From contig WNKI01000001.1 of NCBI GenBank assembly GCA_015350385.1, positions 10,473,621-10,537,620 of the forward strand: DNA of 64,000 bases, written 5' to 3'. How positions within the stretch are numbered: position 1 is the first letter of the stretch; each line of letters begins with the position of its first letter. Under the pieces are notes generated by a model. That model made no database searches. It saw only the letters and a list, made by a program, of their open reading frames with translations, and was not told where the DNA came from. Shown here one piece after another: positions 18,309 through 29,787 of the stretch. The position numbers were made by a program, and so were the translations under genes. The DNA is from Aculops lycopersici (lineage: Eukaryota > Arthropoda > Arachnida > Trombidiformes > Eriophyidae).

Positions 18309-18538
18309 CTTGTTTTAGGTTGGCATAATAGATTTCTTGACACGAGATTCTGAAATCGGAATGCTGGTGTTGTTTTCATTTACGACGCGCTTGACGTGAC
18401 GCACCCGAAGCCATCGATGGGCGCATGAGCGGCCGCCACGCGGTTCGCGTCGATTTCATCTTCCAGTAGATCTCAGGCTTCGCCCCAAAATCTATTTTCA
18501 CCTGCCAGAATCTAAATTTCGATGCTAATAACTGCGTA

Positions 18539-19582
18539 ATGTCGTTTTTTGGATGCAGACTTAGCTTCATCTTTGCTAGAGCCTCAAGACAGATAAGGTG
18601 CATTCATTCTAGGGGTAGTTTTCACCTCCAGGCTAAGTCCAGGGCGCAGAAGGTGACTTCAAAGAAAGTTTCGGCCTCGAATGCAAGTCTGCCACAATCT
18701 CAAGAGCAATGGTCCATTGTGGCTTACAACCTGAGCGAAGAGTTAAGAATTGATCATGTGACAAAACTTCTTGATAAACTCAAGGATTATCAAGTGCAAG
18801 AGCTACCTGAAGATCTTCAAGATGAGGCTGTTCTTTTGAGGGGTAACTCGAGCAAATGTAACTCCCCATATGTAGCTCTCGCTGAAACGAAACCACTCAA
18901 TGACATATTCCTCTTCAGGGAGGGATGCATTGTCTTTTGGGGTGTGCCATATAGTGAGCAGAGAAAAGTTCTGCAAGATCTATCTTCTCTTGAGGTTGAT
19001 CCATACTCTAGTGACTTGACACAAGAAGAGAGAGAGCACCTCGAATACGATCTAGCCCCAGCTGCTGAAAGAAGCAGAATGAACAAGGACATTGTTCAGT
19101 TAGGCCTCAATCAAGACCCCAAGGATATTCTTAGTGACCAATTCGCTTTATCCCACGCTGTTGCCTTGTCGGTGAAACTTGGCATCTGGGAAATAATGCT
19201 CGTTAAGTACATCGATTCGATCGGTTGGGTAACCAACTGTATGAAGAAAGGTGACAGTATCGGGTTAACAAGGAGCCAGGTATTCTGTAAGACAGGTGAA
19301 TTATACGAACTCAAGCATCGTATAAACCTCAGCTCAGACCTCCTAGACTTGCCAGATGTATACTGGGACCGCCACGATCAGGAGGTTCTCTTTTTATCCC
19401 TTACATCCTTCCTGAATATCAAGAAGAGGACATCGGTCATGAATGAAAAGCTAAATAATTGTTGTGAACTCATGAACTTGCTAGCTGGGCACATGAATGA
19501 CAAGCATCACATTAGATTAGAGTGGATGATAATAGTCCTCATCACGGTGGAGGTTTTGTTTGAAGTTGCCAGGCTTTTCTGA
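18539..19582 (+). CDS. RMND1: RMND1-like mitochondrial protein (DUF155)
   Basis: A 347-residue protein. The N-terminus is Arg/Ser-rich without acids (ARASRQIRCIHSRG), as expected for a mitochondrial presequence. The DUF155 core follows (IFLFREGCIVFWGVP; DQFALSHAVALSVKLGIWE; LSSDLLDLPDVYWDRHD), and a C-terminal hydrophobic helix (LEWMIIVLITVEVLFEVARL) anchors it in the inner membrane. RMND1 is needed for mitochondrial translation and is thought to tether ribosomes near mRNA granules. Confidence 0.93.
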   Translation: MSFFGCRLSFIFARASRQIRCIHSRGSFHLQAKSRAQKVTSKKVSASNASLPQSQEQWSIVAYNLSEELRIDHVTKLLDKLKDYQVQELPEDLQDEAVLLRGNSSKCNSPYVALAETKPLNDIFLFREGCIVFWGVPYSEQRKVLQDLSSLEVDPYSSDLTQEEREHLEYDLAPAAERSRMNKDIVQLGLNQDPKDILSDQFALSHAVALSVKLGIWEIMLVKYIDSIGWVTNCMKKGDSIGLTRSQVFCKTGELYELKHRINLSSDLLDLPDVYWDRHDQEVLFLSLTSFLNIKKRTSVMNEKLNNCCELMNLLAGHMNDKHHIRLEWMIIVLITVEVLFEVARLF

Positions 19583-19932
19583 GCTCGACTTGCCCAGTTT
19601 CCATCAGGCTGTGATAAGTTTCGGCGATAGATTATTTGATATTTAGATCTCAGGAATAAATTAGTTGATTATTAGACAAAATAGAGAATGTTTCGATCGG
19701 AGAGATGTCCTTCTTTCAACTGTCATGTAGGGATAGACCCCAATATCTTGATTCCACGTGCCACGTTTTACAGTGCACAAGGCCTCGCTTCGCGAAGATG
19801 AAAGATTCATTGTTTACATGAGCGAACGACAAACGCTGTCAGCCACCGACTGCCATCTACCCGAGCAATTGTCTTTTTGGTGTTCAATACGCAATCCAAG
19901 TATTATATCTATATTTTGTGAGACCATTCGAA
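19583..19932. other. Spacer, RMND1 3'UTR and BLOC1S1 upstream region
   Basis: No gene is visible. The open frame running into the BLOC1S1 region from 19758 is in a different frame and has no recognisable content. Confidence 0.4.
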
Positions 19933-20304
19933 ATGTTTGCAAATCTATTGAGAGAACATCAGGAGGCTCAGGAGGCGAACAAGGCTCTAGTCAACTACAA
20001 GCGAGTCCTCGCCGAAGATGCGGTCGAGCAATTGACGGGTGAGAATGTCAAACAGTTGAATGAGGGCATCTCCCAAGCTTATCTCAACCAACATAAACTC
20101 GATAGCGAGATCAGAAAACTCCAAGACAATGTTAGCAAACTTACCAAGCAAGCCCAACAATGGATGACGATTGGAAACAGTCTGAATAGCGCGGTGAAAG
20201 ACTTGGGTGATATATCGACCTGGACTAAAACAATTGAGAACGACGTCAAGTTCATAACAAAGTCCATTGAGGAATCCTATCGGATACCAACTGAAGAGAG
20301 TTAA
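19933..20304 (+). CDS. BLOC1S1: BLOC-1/BORC subunit 1 (GCN5L1)
   Basis: A 123-residue helical protein. ATG 19933 (MFANLLREHQEAQEANK) aligns with the normal start of BLOC1S1 (MLSRLLKEHQ in vertebrates). Conserved blocks are AYLNQHKLDSEI, LTKQAQQW and LNSAVKDLGDISTWTKTIE. It is a coiled-coil subunit of BLOC-1 and BORC, which direct lysosome-related organelle formation and lysosome positioning. AATAAA at 20331-20336 follows. It is convergent with SmD1 (85 bases between ends). Confidence 0.92.
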   Translation: MFANLLREHQEAQEANKALVNYKRVLAEDAVEQLTGENVKQLNEGISQAYLNQHKLDSEIRKLQDNVSKLTKQAQQWMTIGNSLNSAVKDLGDISTWTKTIENDVKFITKSIEESYRIPTEES

Positions 20305-20361
20305 TATGATTTTTGATTCAAAATTTTAACAATAAAGATATTTTGTGTTAGCTTACGTGCG

Positions 20362-20367
20362 TTTATT
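20362..20367 (-). terminator. Poly(A) signal of SmD1
   Basis: AATAAA on the minus strand lies 22 bases after the SmD1 stop. With the plus-strand BLOC1S1 signal at 20331-20336 it makes overlapping convergent 3' ends. Confidence 0.5.
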
Positions 20368-20388
20368 TACAAGTACCTCTGAGAATCC

Positions 20389-20781
20389 TCATCTTCTACC
20401 GCCACTCTGGCCCCCACGACCTCCTCGCGTTCCGAGACGACCGCCACGGGATCTACCTCCTCTTGCTCCTCCTCTTGTCGGCGCTGATGTGGTCTCTCGT
20501 TTCTTGGTCTTGGCTACTTTTGGAACATCGTCGAGCAATAATGTGTCGAGAGCCAATGCGTCTGGTAGTATAACATATCTTATGTTGTTGCCTCTGATTG
20601 AGAGTTGCTCCATTTGGATTGGGGTCGCACCTCGGAATGGTGTCATCTTTACTGATTTCAGATGTGTATTCATGGATACATCTACACCAGCAATGGTGCC
20701 ATGTACGATGGTTCCGTTCTTCAACTCGATTGTTACTGTCTCGTGGCTTAATTTCATCAGAAATCTACACAAAACTCCCAT
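20389..20781 (-). CDS. SmD1: Small nuclear ribonucleoprotein Sm D1
   Basis: 130 residues from the ATG at 20781-20779; an ATG ten codons upstream (20811) is in frame, but the shorter form fits the family. Both Sm motifs are intact (RFLMKLSHETVTIELKNGT; LSIRGNNIRYVILPD). The C-terminus is an Arg/Gly-rich tail (RGGARGGRSRGGR) of the kind symmetrically dimethylated by PRMT5. It is a core subunit of the Sm ring on U1, U2, U4 and U5 snRNAs. Confidence 0.97.
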   Translation of the reverse strand: MGVLCRFLMKLSHETVTIELKNGTIVHGTIAGVDVSMNTHLKSVKMTPFRGATPIQMEQLSIRGNNIRYVILPDALALDTLLLDDVPKVAKTKKRETTSAPTRGGARGGRSRGGRLGTRGGRGGQSGGRR

Positions 20782-21113
20782 AGTTTGATGATTGTATTCG
20801 TCTAGGCCCACTGGCTAATATAGAAGATGTCAATATAATGATGAACTAGTCGGACAATCCTACCGGTAACCATGTATCAAGGAGATGAATAATAGTTGGA
20901 GAAATATTGGGCCCCCAGGGAAAGCCGCGTTTAGTTCAGTTGTTTATTTTCTTTATGTCCATCGCTCAAAGAACCCCAACGTGCAGAAACGTCGCACGAT
21001 TCGCATGGCATACAAATACGGGCGCTGAGGCCGATAGAATTCTAGTAACCAAACTTGATAGCCGAAACAAGATGAAATAAATATTGCTACATTGTTCTAT
21101 ATTATCTGACAAA
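20782..21113. other. Divergent promoter spacer, SmD1 / RFT1
   Basis: A spacer of about 330 bases between the starts of SmD1 (minus) and RFT1 (plus). No TATA box or ORF that I can support. Confidence 0.4.
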
Positions 21114-22775
21114 ATGTCCAATAACAAGCTTCTTAAAGCTGCAGGTTTGTCCATCGCCTCCAACATATTCGTCCAAATTCTGAGTCGAGGCTTGACATTT
21201 TTCCTTGGAGCTGTAACTCTCAAGTATTTGGAATCAAGCGCATTGCTCGGTATTATCAATGTCAGACTCGCCCTATTATACTCAACCCTTCAATTTTTAT
21301 CTAGGGAACCCTTCCGACGTGGATGTATCGGCGAAGCGGCCCGATGCCAAACTCGCAGCTGGCGAAAGATTGTCAACACGATCTGGCTGAACATTCCACT
21401 TTCGCTTTTCCTAGCATTACCACTGGCTCTGATATGGCAATCAAATGCCCCGAAACAAAGTGACCTTATTGGCACCTCCGCTGACGATTACACTCGAGCA
21501 ATCTATATAATCTGTCTAGCTGCACTTGTAGAGAATCTTGCGGAACCATGTTACATCTTTGCTCAAGCCAAAGCCATCACAGACCATAATCCGAGGGTTG
21601 AGATCGTCTTTGTTATGCTAAAATGCTTTCTTACAACTATTGTTACAGTCCTTGAGGCCAACAACTACAAGTCGGGCGAAGCATCATACATATTGACCAA
21701 GATTGCAACTTGCCAGCTGACCGCCGCCATAATCTCTGTTACATACTCCTACGGCTCGCTATGTTCGAGACTGGAGTCATCTCCAATCATATTCATGCCA
21801 AATCTCACAAAAGAAGAAGATCAAAACAATGCGAAGCTCTCCACCATCTACAATCATTTAGACGAGGAGAGTCTAAAGCTGAGCTTTAGCTTTGTGACAA
21901 ATACAATACTCAAGCAACTGCTTACAGAAGGCGAGCGATATTTAATGACCTTCTTCAATGTAATCTCATTGGGCGAGCAGGGAATCTATGATGTGATCAA
22001 CAACTTGGGCAGTCTCACCGCTAGACTAATCTTCAAGCCCATCGAGGAAGGCGGCTACACGCTATTTTCTCAAACAGTGGAACGCAATGCCAATCTAGAC
22101 GCGCGCAAGTTCTTCCTTGTTCAAAGGTATCTCATGCACCTGATCAAATTTGTCTTCTTATTTGGACTAATTGTATTAACCTTTGGCTACAATTATGTTC
22201 CGCTAATTGTGATCTACGGAGGCGAAAAGCTCGACAACCAACTAGCATTCAGCTTGATGCGCTGGCAACTCTTCTACACGCCAATATTGGCTCTCAATGG
22301 AATGACTGAAAGCTTCACATACGCCATAATGGATGCATCTCAAGTTCGAGGCTACAACCTGCCGATGGTAGCCTTCTCTGTGATATTTCTGGCGTCCAGT
22401 TTTGTGACCCAAAACGCATTGGGTAGTGCGTGCTTCATATTTTCGAATTGTCTCATGATGCTATGCAGAATCTCAATCAGTTACACCAAGATAAGTGCCT
22501 ATTTTAAGAGACATGGATTCAGACTTGATCCTCAAGACGCCATTCCCTCTCTGACCACTACTATAAGTCTTGGGTTCATTGCATGGTTCCTACATCAGAC
22601 TAGCGGTTACCTAGATCCGCATAGGCTCTTCACGTTGGCGCTTTGTGCTCCAATAGTGCTGGCCTGTCTCATTTATATGGCAATAGTTATCATGTTTCAC
22701 GAGGAGGAACTGATTGACTTCATTGTTGATCTATTCAAGAGAAAGAAGCAGAAAGTTAAGAAGACTCAAGAGTGA
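21114..22775 (+). CDS. RFT1: RFT1-like ER membrane protein
   Basis: 553 residues with about 12-14 hydrophobic helices and no intron. The RFT1 signature is clear: QILSRGLTFFLGAVTLKYLE near the start, FLSREPFRRGCI, then ISLGEQGIYDVINNLGSLTARLIFKPIEE and GMTESFTYAIMD. RFT1 belongs to the MOP flippase superfamily and is required for N-glycosylation at the step where Man5GlcNAc2-PP-dolichol becomes lumenal, though its direct flippase activity is disputed. The ATG at 21114 (MSNNKLLKAAGLS) is the first in frame. Confidence 0.95.
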   Translation: MSNNKLLKAAGLSIASNIFVQILSRGLTFFLGAVTLKYLESSALLGIINVRLALLYSTLQFLSREPFRRGCIGEAARCQTRSWRKIVNTIWLNIPLSLFLALPLALIWQSNAPKQSDLIGTSADDYTRAIYIICLAALVENLAEPCYIFAQAKAITDHNPRVEIVFVMLKCFLTTIVTVLEANNYKSGEASYILTKIATCQLTAAIISVTYSYGSLCSRLESSPIIFMPNLTKEEDQNNAKLSTIYNHLDEESLKLSFSFVTNTILKQLLTEGERYLMTFFNVISLGEQGIYDVINNLGSLTARLIFKPIEEGGYTLFSQTVERNANLDARKFFLVQRYLMHLIKFVFLFGLIVLTFGYNYVPLIVIYGGEKLDNQLAFSLMRWQLFYTPILALNGMTESFTYAIMDASQVRGYNLPMVAFSVIFLASSFVTQNALGSACFIFSNCLMMLCRISISYTKISAYFKRHGFRLDPQDAIPSLTTTISLGFIAWFLHQTSGYLDPHRLFTLALCAPIVLACLIYMAIVIMFHEEELIDFIVDLFKRKKQKVKKTQE

Positions 22776-22793
22776 GGTTGTTTTCGGTGCACG

Positions 22794-22805
22794 GTTTAAT
22801 TAAAC
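22794..22805. terminator. 12-base palindrome with ATTAAA on both strands
   Basis: GTTTAATTAAAC lies in the 54-base gap between the convergent stops of RFT1 and the Gln-rich protein gene. It offers the variant poly(A) signal ATTAAA to both strands. Confidence 0.4.
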
Positions 22806-22829
22806 TATTCACAATCAATTGAAGCCGCT

Positions 22830-23886
22830 CTACTTCTTCATATCCTTAACCATTGGAATGAACTTGAGACCACCAGTCTTGGAGCTGATGAGCAGAACAA
22901 TCTTTTTATACTTGTAGGCATCGCCTATCACGACGACTGAGAGTCCATCCTTGTCGGTAGCGCCTTCCTTCGAGTCGGAGGCGCCGAGGCCACGCAAACT
23001 GGAGATGTCCAGATGCTTGCTCTCCTTGCTAAGACCGTGAGAATCAAACTCCTTGGCTGAAATTTGCGATTCCATCAACTGATCGCTCACTGATTGCGCC
23101 AGTCCATCGGAGTGACCACTGGACATATCGCTAGATCTTGGGTGATTCAAGTAGACAATGAGACTTTTCTTCTTCTTGATCTCCTCGCCAACTTTGACTG
23201 GGACCTGTTGGTTTGTTTGGCCGGCTTGTTGTGGCGCCCGGATGCTGACCGGATGTTCGCTGCTCGCCAATTCGCGCATTGACTCCTCTGAATTTAGGCC
23301 GGGCCCAGTTAGCTTTTGCAAAGCTTCCGGTGAGTAGCCTTTAGGTCTGAGACTGGCCAAGAGTCCCGCCAAGTTGGCATCCTGCTCATTTGCTTGAAAG
23401 TCGTGATGACTTGGTGGCGGCGAATCAGGTCGCTGCTGGTGATGTTCTGTTGGCGAGTGATTGTTAACCTGGACCATCGGGTGGTCCGCAGTCATAAACT
23501 GGTTTTGAATTGCTTCGAGTTCCGACCCGCTGAGCATTTGCTCGATTCCTCCGTTTGAGCCGAGAAGTGCGTCGCCAAGCTGATAGTTAGTGGCCAGAAG
23601 CTCACTTTCACCTGACTCTGTGGGACTCTCAAAGTAATTGTAGCTGACGATCTTGGGTGGTTTTATGGGGTTCTGTTGTGCCTGTTGCGCCGGAACTTGA
23701 GATTGAGGTTTCCCTTGCTGTTCTGGCTCGTGTTGTTGTTGAGAGAATTCAGGCAGCTCATCGACCACGGGTCGCGCTTGGACAGGTAGCTGGTGAACTG
23801 GGGGTAATGGCAGTGGTAGTGGCTGGTGATGTGTTTGCAGAGGTCTTGGCGGTAAATGCACTATATGCTGAACAGGTTGCTGTTGT

Positions 23887-23927
<41 letters not shown>

Positions 23928-26096
23928 TTGGTGCTGTTGTTGCTGTTGTTGGTGCTGTTGCTGTTGCTCAACTTGACGCGTAACTCCTGGTTGCTGATTC
24001 ACACTTACATTATTTTGCACAACTTCCGGCCTCAGGGCTGGTGGTTGCTGGTGACGTCCCTCAGCCCTTTCCCTCTTCTCAACTAGGGACTCGCTCTTGC
24101 TACTGATAGTTGTAATTGGTTGTTCGGTGGTTTGAGTGCTCAGGTTCAGGGTCTTGAGATCGAACTCGAGCTGGGGTCTGGAGATCGCCATCGGCTGGGC
24201 TTCTCCAACTGGAGCCCGATACTGCGACTCTATTGGGGCCGGCTGGGCCTCATGTTGGGTCACCTGATGCATGCGGAAGAATCTCGAGGATGTTGGCTGA
24301 CCAGTGGAAGCTACAAAGGCGCCGGCTGGTCTCGCTTGTTGCATCCATTGGTGCGGCTGGAACATGGAGGACTGGTGCTCGCCAGCTGGAAGGTTTGAAC
24401 CAGTAGCCTGTCTCAGTAAAGCTTCCGTTGATTGAGATTCAGCAGCCACAAGTGATCCGAATGGTTGCTCCTGAGGTTGGATTTGAAGTGGCATCTGCTG
24501 CACCTGCTTCTGTTGTTGCTGTTGTTGTGGAGATTGAGTTGTTGGTTGTTGTTGCTGGACGGCCCTCGGAACGTAAGGGAAAATAGGCTGCATCTGTTGT
24601 TGTTGCTGTTGTTGCTGTTGGTGCTGGTGGAGCTGCTGGTGGTGCTGATGGTGCTGCTGCTGCTGTATCTGGCGAGATCCTCGTGGAAACTCGTCAAGAC
24701 TCTCGACGTATTCGCCACCTAGAGGCGTCCCAGTGGACAGCATCTGGGCGCCACTATTAACTCCAATAGGTTGGAATGGTTGCTCCACATTTGATTGGCT
24801 GACAGGTCGCTGGGCGACAAATTGTTGCGGCTGTCTTGAGATCTGCTGGTTCGCGATTGTAAACAAGCGCTCGTCGTCTAATGGCTGCTTTGTGGTGGGA
24901 AGAGTCAAGCCAATAAATTGCTCGGCGGACTTGACGTCATCAATTGAAAATTTCGATTGCTGACTTGTGGACTTTTGCGGTTGGGTCAGTGAGATTAATG
25001 GACTGACAGCCAACTCGCTCGCCAGTTTAGTCTCGTTTGCTGGTAACTTCTCTCTCGAACTATTGTAGGCTACCACCTGTTGCTTCGGCTGCTCAAATTC
25101 CATGTTTAATCCTGCAGTAGCATTCTGTCCTTTGCTTTGTTTGTTTTTGAGAATGTTTTTCAAATACTCTATGGCCGCATCAGTCTTGCTGATCGCACTT
25201 CCGTACGACTCACGTCCACCAAATAAATCAACCAACTTCTCTCTGGGTCTGCGCTTCTCGCCAACTTGTTGCGGTCTCTCGCTGGATTCTGACTTGGCAT
25301 CGCGGGTCGGCAACCAGCCTTCCCCATCAACAACAACAGGTTGTCTTGAGATCGACTTATTCTGCTGGGATTCGATAGGAAGCTGCTTCATTTGAGGTCT
25401 GCGCTCCTCAATCGGTTGCTTGAATTCCTTTGAGTTCAGTTGACTGTCGAGCTCATCGCGCGCCTGTCCCTTGCTGAGATCATCTTCATCTTCGTCGTCC
25501 TCCTCTGGATAGTACTCCTCACTCGTGGGTTTGTGCTTGATTTGTTGCTGATTATGTCTCTCGCTTAATCCCCTGATCACTTTGTCCAGCGATTGGCCGG
25601 AAGTGGGCTGTACATTGAAATCGCGCTGTTTCTCAGCCAAATTTTGCGAGGATGACTGTTGCTGTAGTTGTTGTGGCTGTTGCTGCTGTAGTCTTGTCGG
25701 CGCTTTCACTTGCTCAATGGATGGTTCGCTTTCCGATGCCAATGCCACCATCTCGTCACCTTGTTCCTGGTCCACGAAAGTGGGAACCAAACTGTGCGAC
25801 TGCCACGAGTCTTGGAACTGTGAGCTCACAGGACTAGTCTTCCCATCGGCACTCATCATTCTTGCTTGGAACTTTTGGTCGCTGTAGCCCTTCTGTGGCG
25901 CCTTGATGCGACTAAAGGTGGCTCGCTTGGTCTGATCGGAATCCCTGCGCCTCTCGGCCGGAACTGCAGTTTTTGTTGGAGTGTCTTGTTGAGGGGTCTT
26001 ACTGTTGGCCTGTGCGCTTAGACTAGCCACTGTCACTGAGACAACAGCCAAGGTGACCAGCGCCAAAGTGGGCGCCTCGATCGGTAGGAACTTCAT
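22830..26096 (-). CDS. Very large secreted glutamine-rich protein
   Basis: 1,088 residues in one exon. A signal peptide (LALVTLAVVSVTVASLSAQA) is followed by a mostly disordered chain rich in Gln, Ser, Pro and His, with long poly-Gln runs coded by mixed CAA/CAG around 23880-23990 and 24590-24665. The last 100 residues differ: they are ordered-looking, charged and hydrophobic (SLIVYLNHPRSSDMSSG; VVVIGDAYKYKKIVLLISSK; FIPMVKDMKK), which suggests a small conserved C-terminal module. I recognise no family. The composition suits an extracellular matrix, cuticle, silk or adhesive protein. Frame integrity over 3.3 kb argues strongly that it is coding. Confidence 0.8.
23877..23990. repeat. CAA/CAG trinucleotide run coding poly-Gln
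   Basis: This TGTTGC-type run lies inside the Gln-rich protein gene and codes for about 30 Gln with a few His. The opposite-strand poly-Leu frame is only its shadow. Confidence 0.8.
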
Positions 26097-27744
26097 CTTG
26101 AGCTTTTGTTTGTTGACTTGAATTGCAATTGACTTTCACTCGTCGTGTTTGAGTGAAACTTTGTTGACTTCTGCGATCGATTTGTTCGGGCCAACTCAAC
26201 TCTTGTTTGTGAATTCGAGACCACGACCAAAGAGACGATCGACAGTTCTAAGTAATTAGTTGGAGTTTGCCTCTCGCTTGGCAGCTCGCCGGTCGGGAGG
26301 TGGAACTAGCAGTCGGATCATTCGATTGCCAGACTGCGACACTCGTCGCCGCAGAGATAACCAGCCGATGGGCTGGTGTTGGCCACTTGAGCGGTGCAAA
26401 CGGGAGCTCAACGGTTGGTGGTTCAGCGACCAGTTGAATTGATTAACGCTGGTTAGATAATCAGCTTAGCGCTTGCCAGTGGCATTGCAACAGAAGATGG
26501 GGTCGAGTTTGTGGCTGAGAAAGCGGGTGAGCAAGTGAGCGAGCGAGTTAGGCAGAAACTAGCTCTGCAGACCGTTAGATCGAGCTAAGTTAAGTAACCA
26601 CTCGGCGCGCATAATGAATCATAACTTCGTCGAGTGGCTGCGTCGGGCTTACGGGACTAGGGAAAGTGTTGATGACCGCGAGAAGTCATCGAACTGATGC
26701 AGCTACCAGTGACACTTCATAAGCCACCTGTACGCAGCTTACGAGACGAGAGGTTGACCTCCAGCAGTCAACTAAAATCAAATGGCTCGGTCGAAACTCA
26801 TAACTCACTTACTTCGAGGCCCGGAACTTTCCGCAACTGTCTTGGAACTGGCCGGTTGAGTTGGCCACTCTGACGTTAGTCATAATTTCAAGTGGCCAGG
26901 CAACAAATCAACTCAACTCCAGGATAATCGCAAGATAAGCCGCCACTTTCGCCGCCAAGACGCCCGCTAGCTTAGCAGATGCGCGCATCGATGCCATTTT
27001 AACCGCCCGTCGGCTCGGTGGGCGGACTTCAGCAACCAACAAGCGAGAGTTGGAAGGAGAATTCATGACAACAGGTGTGCGTCGTGCGGAAGACGACCGG
27101 CCGGCCGTTTAATGTGGCGAGCTGGAGCCGCTGACATCATTGTGCCTCCGCAAGCTTGTCAGCCAGCCAGCAACCCGGCCGAGCTAATCACGAACAAGGA
27201 GCCAGCTTGATGTGAGCGAGAATGTCGCGCGCCGAGCCACCACCTGTTGCCGCCTGTTTGCTCGCCGCAGGCTAACAACTTGCAAGTTGTAGCATCCAAG
27301 GGAACAACAACCAAGACAAAAACAGCAAAGACGCCAGCAAACAACCTGTGTGCTGGTTAGTTATTATTATCACTGCCTCCGCTGCCATTATCTTCGCAGC
27401 TGCTGCTGCTTTCCACTTTCGCCTTTGGACTGGCGAGCGAGGAGCTCGCCTGGGGCAAGTTGAGGCAGGTAGATGCAAATGTTGCGATTGCAGTTTGTTT
27501 GTGGCGCGCGGCCACCGCAATTATCTGTCCCTATCTTGTTTCTCTTCTCCTTCTTCTTCTGCTTATTCTTATTCTCCTTCTCCGTTCCCATCTTTGTTTT
27601 CGACTAGGGTAGCCGCCGAGCTGCCTCCCGAGCGCAACGAGACAACGCAATCTCGCATCGCCAAATCCCAGTTCAGTCTTCTCAGTCATATTCTTCCGAA
27701 GCTCTAGTCGGCAGTAGGCCAAGCGAGCAAATCAAATTTTAGTA
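26097..27744. other. Divergent upstream region of 1.6 kb
   Basis: This region lies between the Gln-rich gene (minus) and the group-7-like gene (plus). No gene is visible; the short ORFs here lack recognisable content. It contains the E-box-like motif as ACCTGTTGC at 27242-27250 and a related CAACAGGTGTGC near 27069, so it is a likely regulatory region. Confidence 0.45.
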
Positions 27745-29378
27745 ATGCGGAAGCACAGACATCAAACCTCAAGACGTACGGCACGAGCCCAGCGAGGCGC
27801 AACAGGTGGCCTGATTGCGGCGCTTGCGACAATTTTCGTGCTCGCGGTCCAACCAGCACTCGCCGGTCCCCAAGCTGCCGGTCCATTGCCATGGATGACG
27901 CAAGTGGCCGCCCTCTCAGGTGAGTAGTCTAGTGCTCAAAGTTTTGCTCCGGCTCATCAAGACAATGAACCTATTAACACGCAACCGTTTCGTCCTAATG
28001 CACAGGCCAAGCGCCCAAACTGCAGGCGGCGCCTTTAGTGCAACTCGACACCAGTGCCAAGTACTACAAGACCATGATCGATGGCATGACACACAACTTT
28101 AAGAAGGCAGTAAACCGGGCAAGTCAACGAACCGACACTCCGAGCAACGCGACTGCCGTACGTCCGATCAACTTTTTGGCTCCCGGAACAGATAACCAGC
28201 AGCACAGATTTACGGTCCACGAGATCCAGATCGATGGTCTCGGCAGCCCCAAGGTATCGAGTGTCTATGTGAACAAGAAGAACATGAAGCTGCATGTTGT
28301 CTTCTCGTACAAGAGCGTTAAAATGACCGGAAAGTGTTCGGGTGGCGCTGGGTCGGGTTCGCCCAAACAGGCGGGCCGCGTGAAACTCGAGGCTAGCTAT
28401 TGGAACGCCTCCTGGTCGGCGAGTGTCTTGCCGATGATCGGGCGCGACCATTTCGACTTGAGCCGCGTTTACACCTCGCACTCGCAGCAAAAGCTCACTT
28501 TCGACTTGAAGGATTGTCCCGCTTCCTCTCACGAGAAACTCAAAACTGCACTCGTCGATCGTCTCAAGTCCACCATCGACGGTCGTTTGGTGGAGATTAT
28601 GGAGACAGTTATCATGACAGCGGATGTGACTCCCGACGAGCCCACAAGCGCCACCAGTGGCCCACCTTCGCGCGGCAAGAGGGCCATAGGCGATCGGAGT
28701 AGCGCCAGAGTGAATCCAATCACAGGTAAGGCGCCAAGACCGCTGAAGAGAGTCAAGAGACAGACGCCATGTCAGCAGGGCGAGGAGCTTGATGATTATG
28801 TCGACCAATTGTTCAGGTTTGGAACTAGAATTGTGCGAACCATGGAGCCAATCACCCTGCCGAACGCAACCATTGAGCTGCCTGATTACAACCTCAAGAT
28901 CTTCCTCTACGAGGGAAAAGGAACCAGAGCCTACAAGTTCCGTCGTGCAAAGTCTGCCTGGGTTTTTTGCAGCAACGAAACCATCTCCTTGGGGCTAACC
29001 ATCGAAGTGGACGAGCTACGTGTGGCCTACAAGTACCGAGTTATCAGTGGCACCCGTTTGCTCTTCGACGGCGACCTAGAGGCCAAGTTGTCGCCCAAGG
29101 TCCAGGCGCAGTTCAGTCAGGCGCAACAGGAAGAGGACAGCGAGGAGCCAGTACAGCAGCGAGTGGATCGCGTTAAGGTGTTCCGTTTGGGTCGGGTACA
29201 TGTCCTCATTCGCGGTCTTGGCAACCTGACGCAGTCGCTATCAATGATCATCAACTCGTACCTCAACGACAACCAGGAGGAGCTGCAGCCGACGTTTAGG
29301 ATGGTGGAGGGCGACGCGGTTCGACTCGTCAACCGAATGTTGGCCAACGTGAATGTTCCACTTCTGTCGGTGGTGTGA
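27745..29378 (+). CDS. Secreted protein with tandem mite group-7-allergen-like domains
   Basis: The exons are 27745-27919 and 28006-29378, with an 86-base intron (GTGAGT ... CACAG, CTATTAAC branch site). The protein has 515 residues. A signal peptide with a long basic N-region (LIAALATIFVLAVQPALAG) precedes two related halves. The second half (from QTPCQQGEELDDYVDQLFRF to the end) resembles mite group 7 allergens of the BPI/JHBP-like lipid-binding fold: a helix, LPDYNLKIFLYEGKG, strand repeats, then VHVLIRGLGNL and a helical C-terminus. The first half repeats the layout (VHEIQIDGLGSPKVSSVYV; LHVVFSYKSVKMTG). Between them lie GKR and RVKR sites matching furin. A role in binding lipids outside cells is inferred. 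AATAAA is at 29478-29483. Confidence 0.7.
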
Positions 29379-29702
29379 GTCGTTGGATAAGATTAGCCTA
29401 GTAGGCTCATAATAATGTAATTAGTGCTTTATACTGTAAATCATCGTGAGGCGGCTGCACGCAGAGAAAATGTCAGGAATAAACCAGCTACAAGTCGCCA
29501 CAAGTTTGTCTTTGTTGTTTTTGCTATAAAAGTGTGATTCTTAGGTGAGATTTGGGCTAATGAATGAAACTTAAGAGAGGAGGAGGGAAACTTGGTGAGT
29601 TGCCTGAGAGGACGCCGACGAGATGAATGAAAAGTCCTAAGCTTGACTTGGTAAATGTTGGCTATTCTTGCGCAAAGTTGAGAGGGCTAAGCTTTCGATT
29701 GA

Positions 29703-29787
29703 GGCGGCAAAAATGGTTTTCTAAATGATCTCAGCTAAGATTTAAAATTACTGGCAGATCAGACAGAAAACCCGATTCTGCGACGCC
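29703..29787 (+). repeat. Outer block of the inverted repeat, left copy
   Basis: About 85 bases that match the reverse complement of 36128-36213 (GGCGGCAAAAATGGTTTTCT ... CGATTCTGCG), with a few substitutions. It lies about 370 bases outside the main left arm; the right copy lies about 360 bases outside the right arm. Confidence 0.8.

Noticed and set aside
23856..24086. Plus-strand poly-Leu frame opposite the Gln-rich gene
   Set aside because: It is the complement of CAG/CAA runs coding poly-Gln and has no start context or other content.
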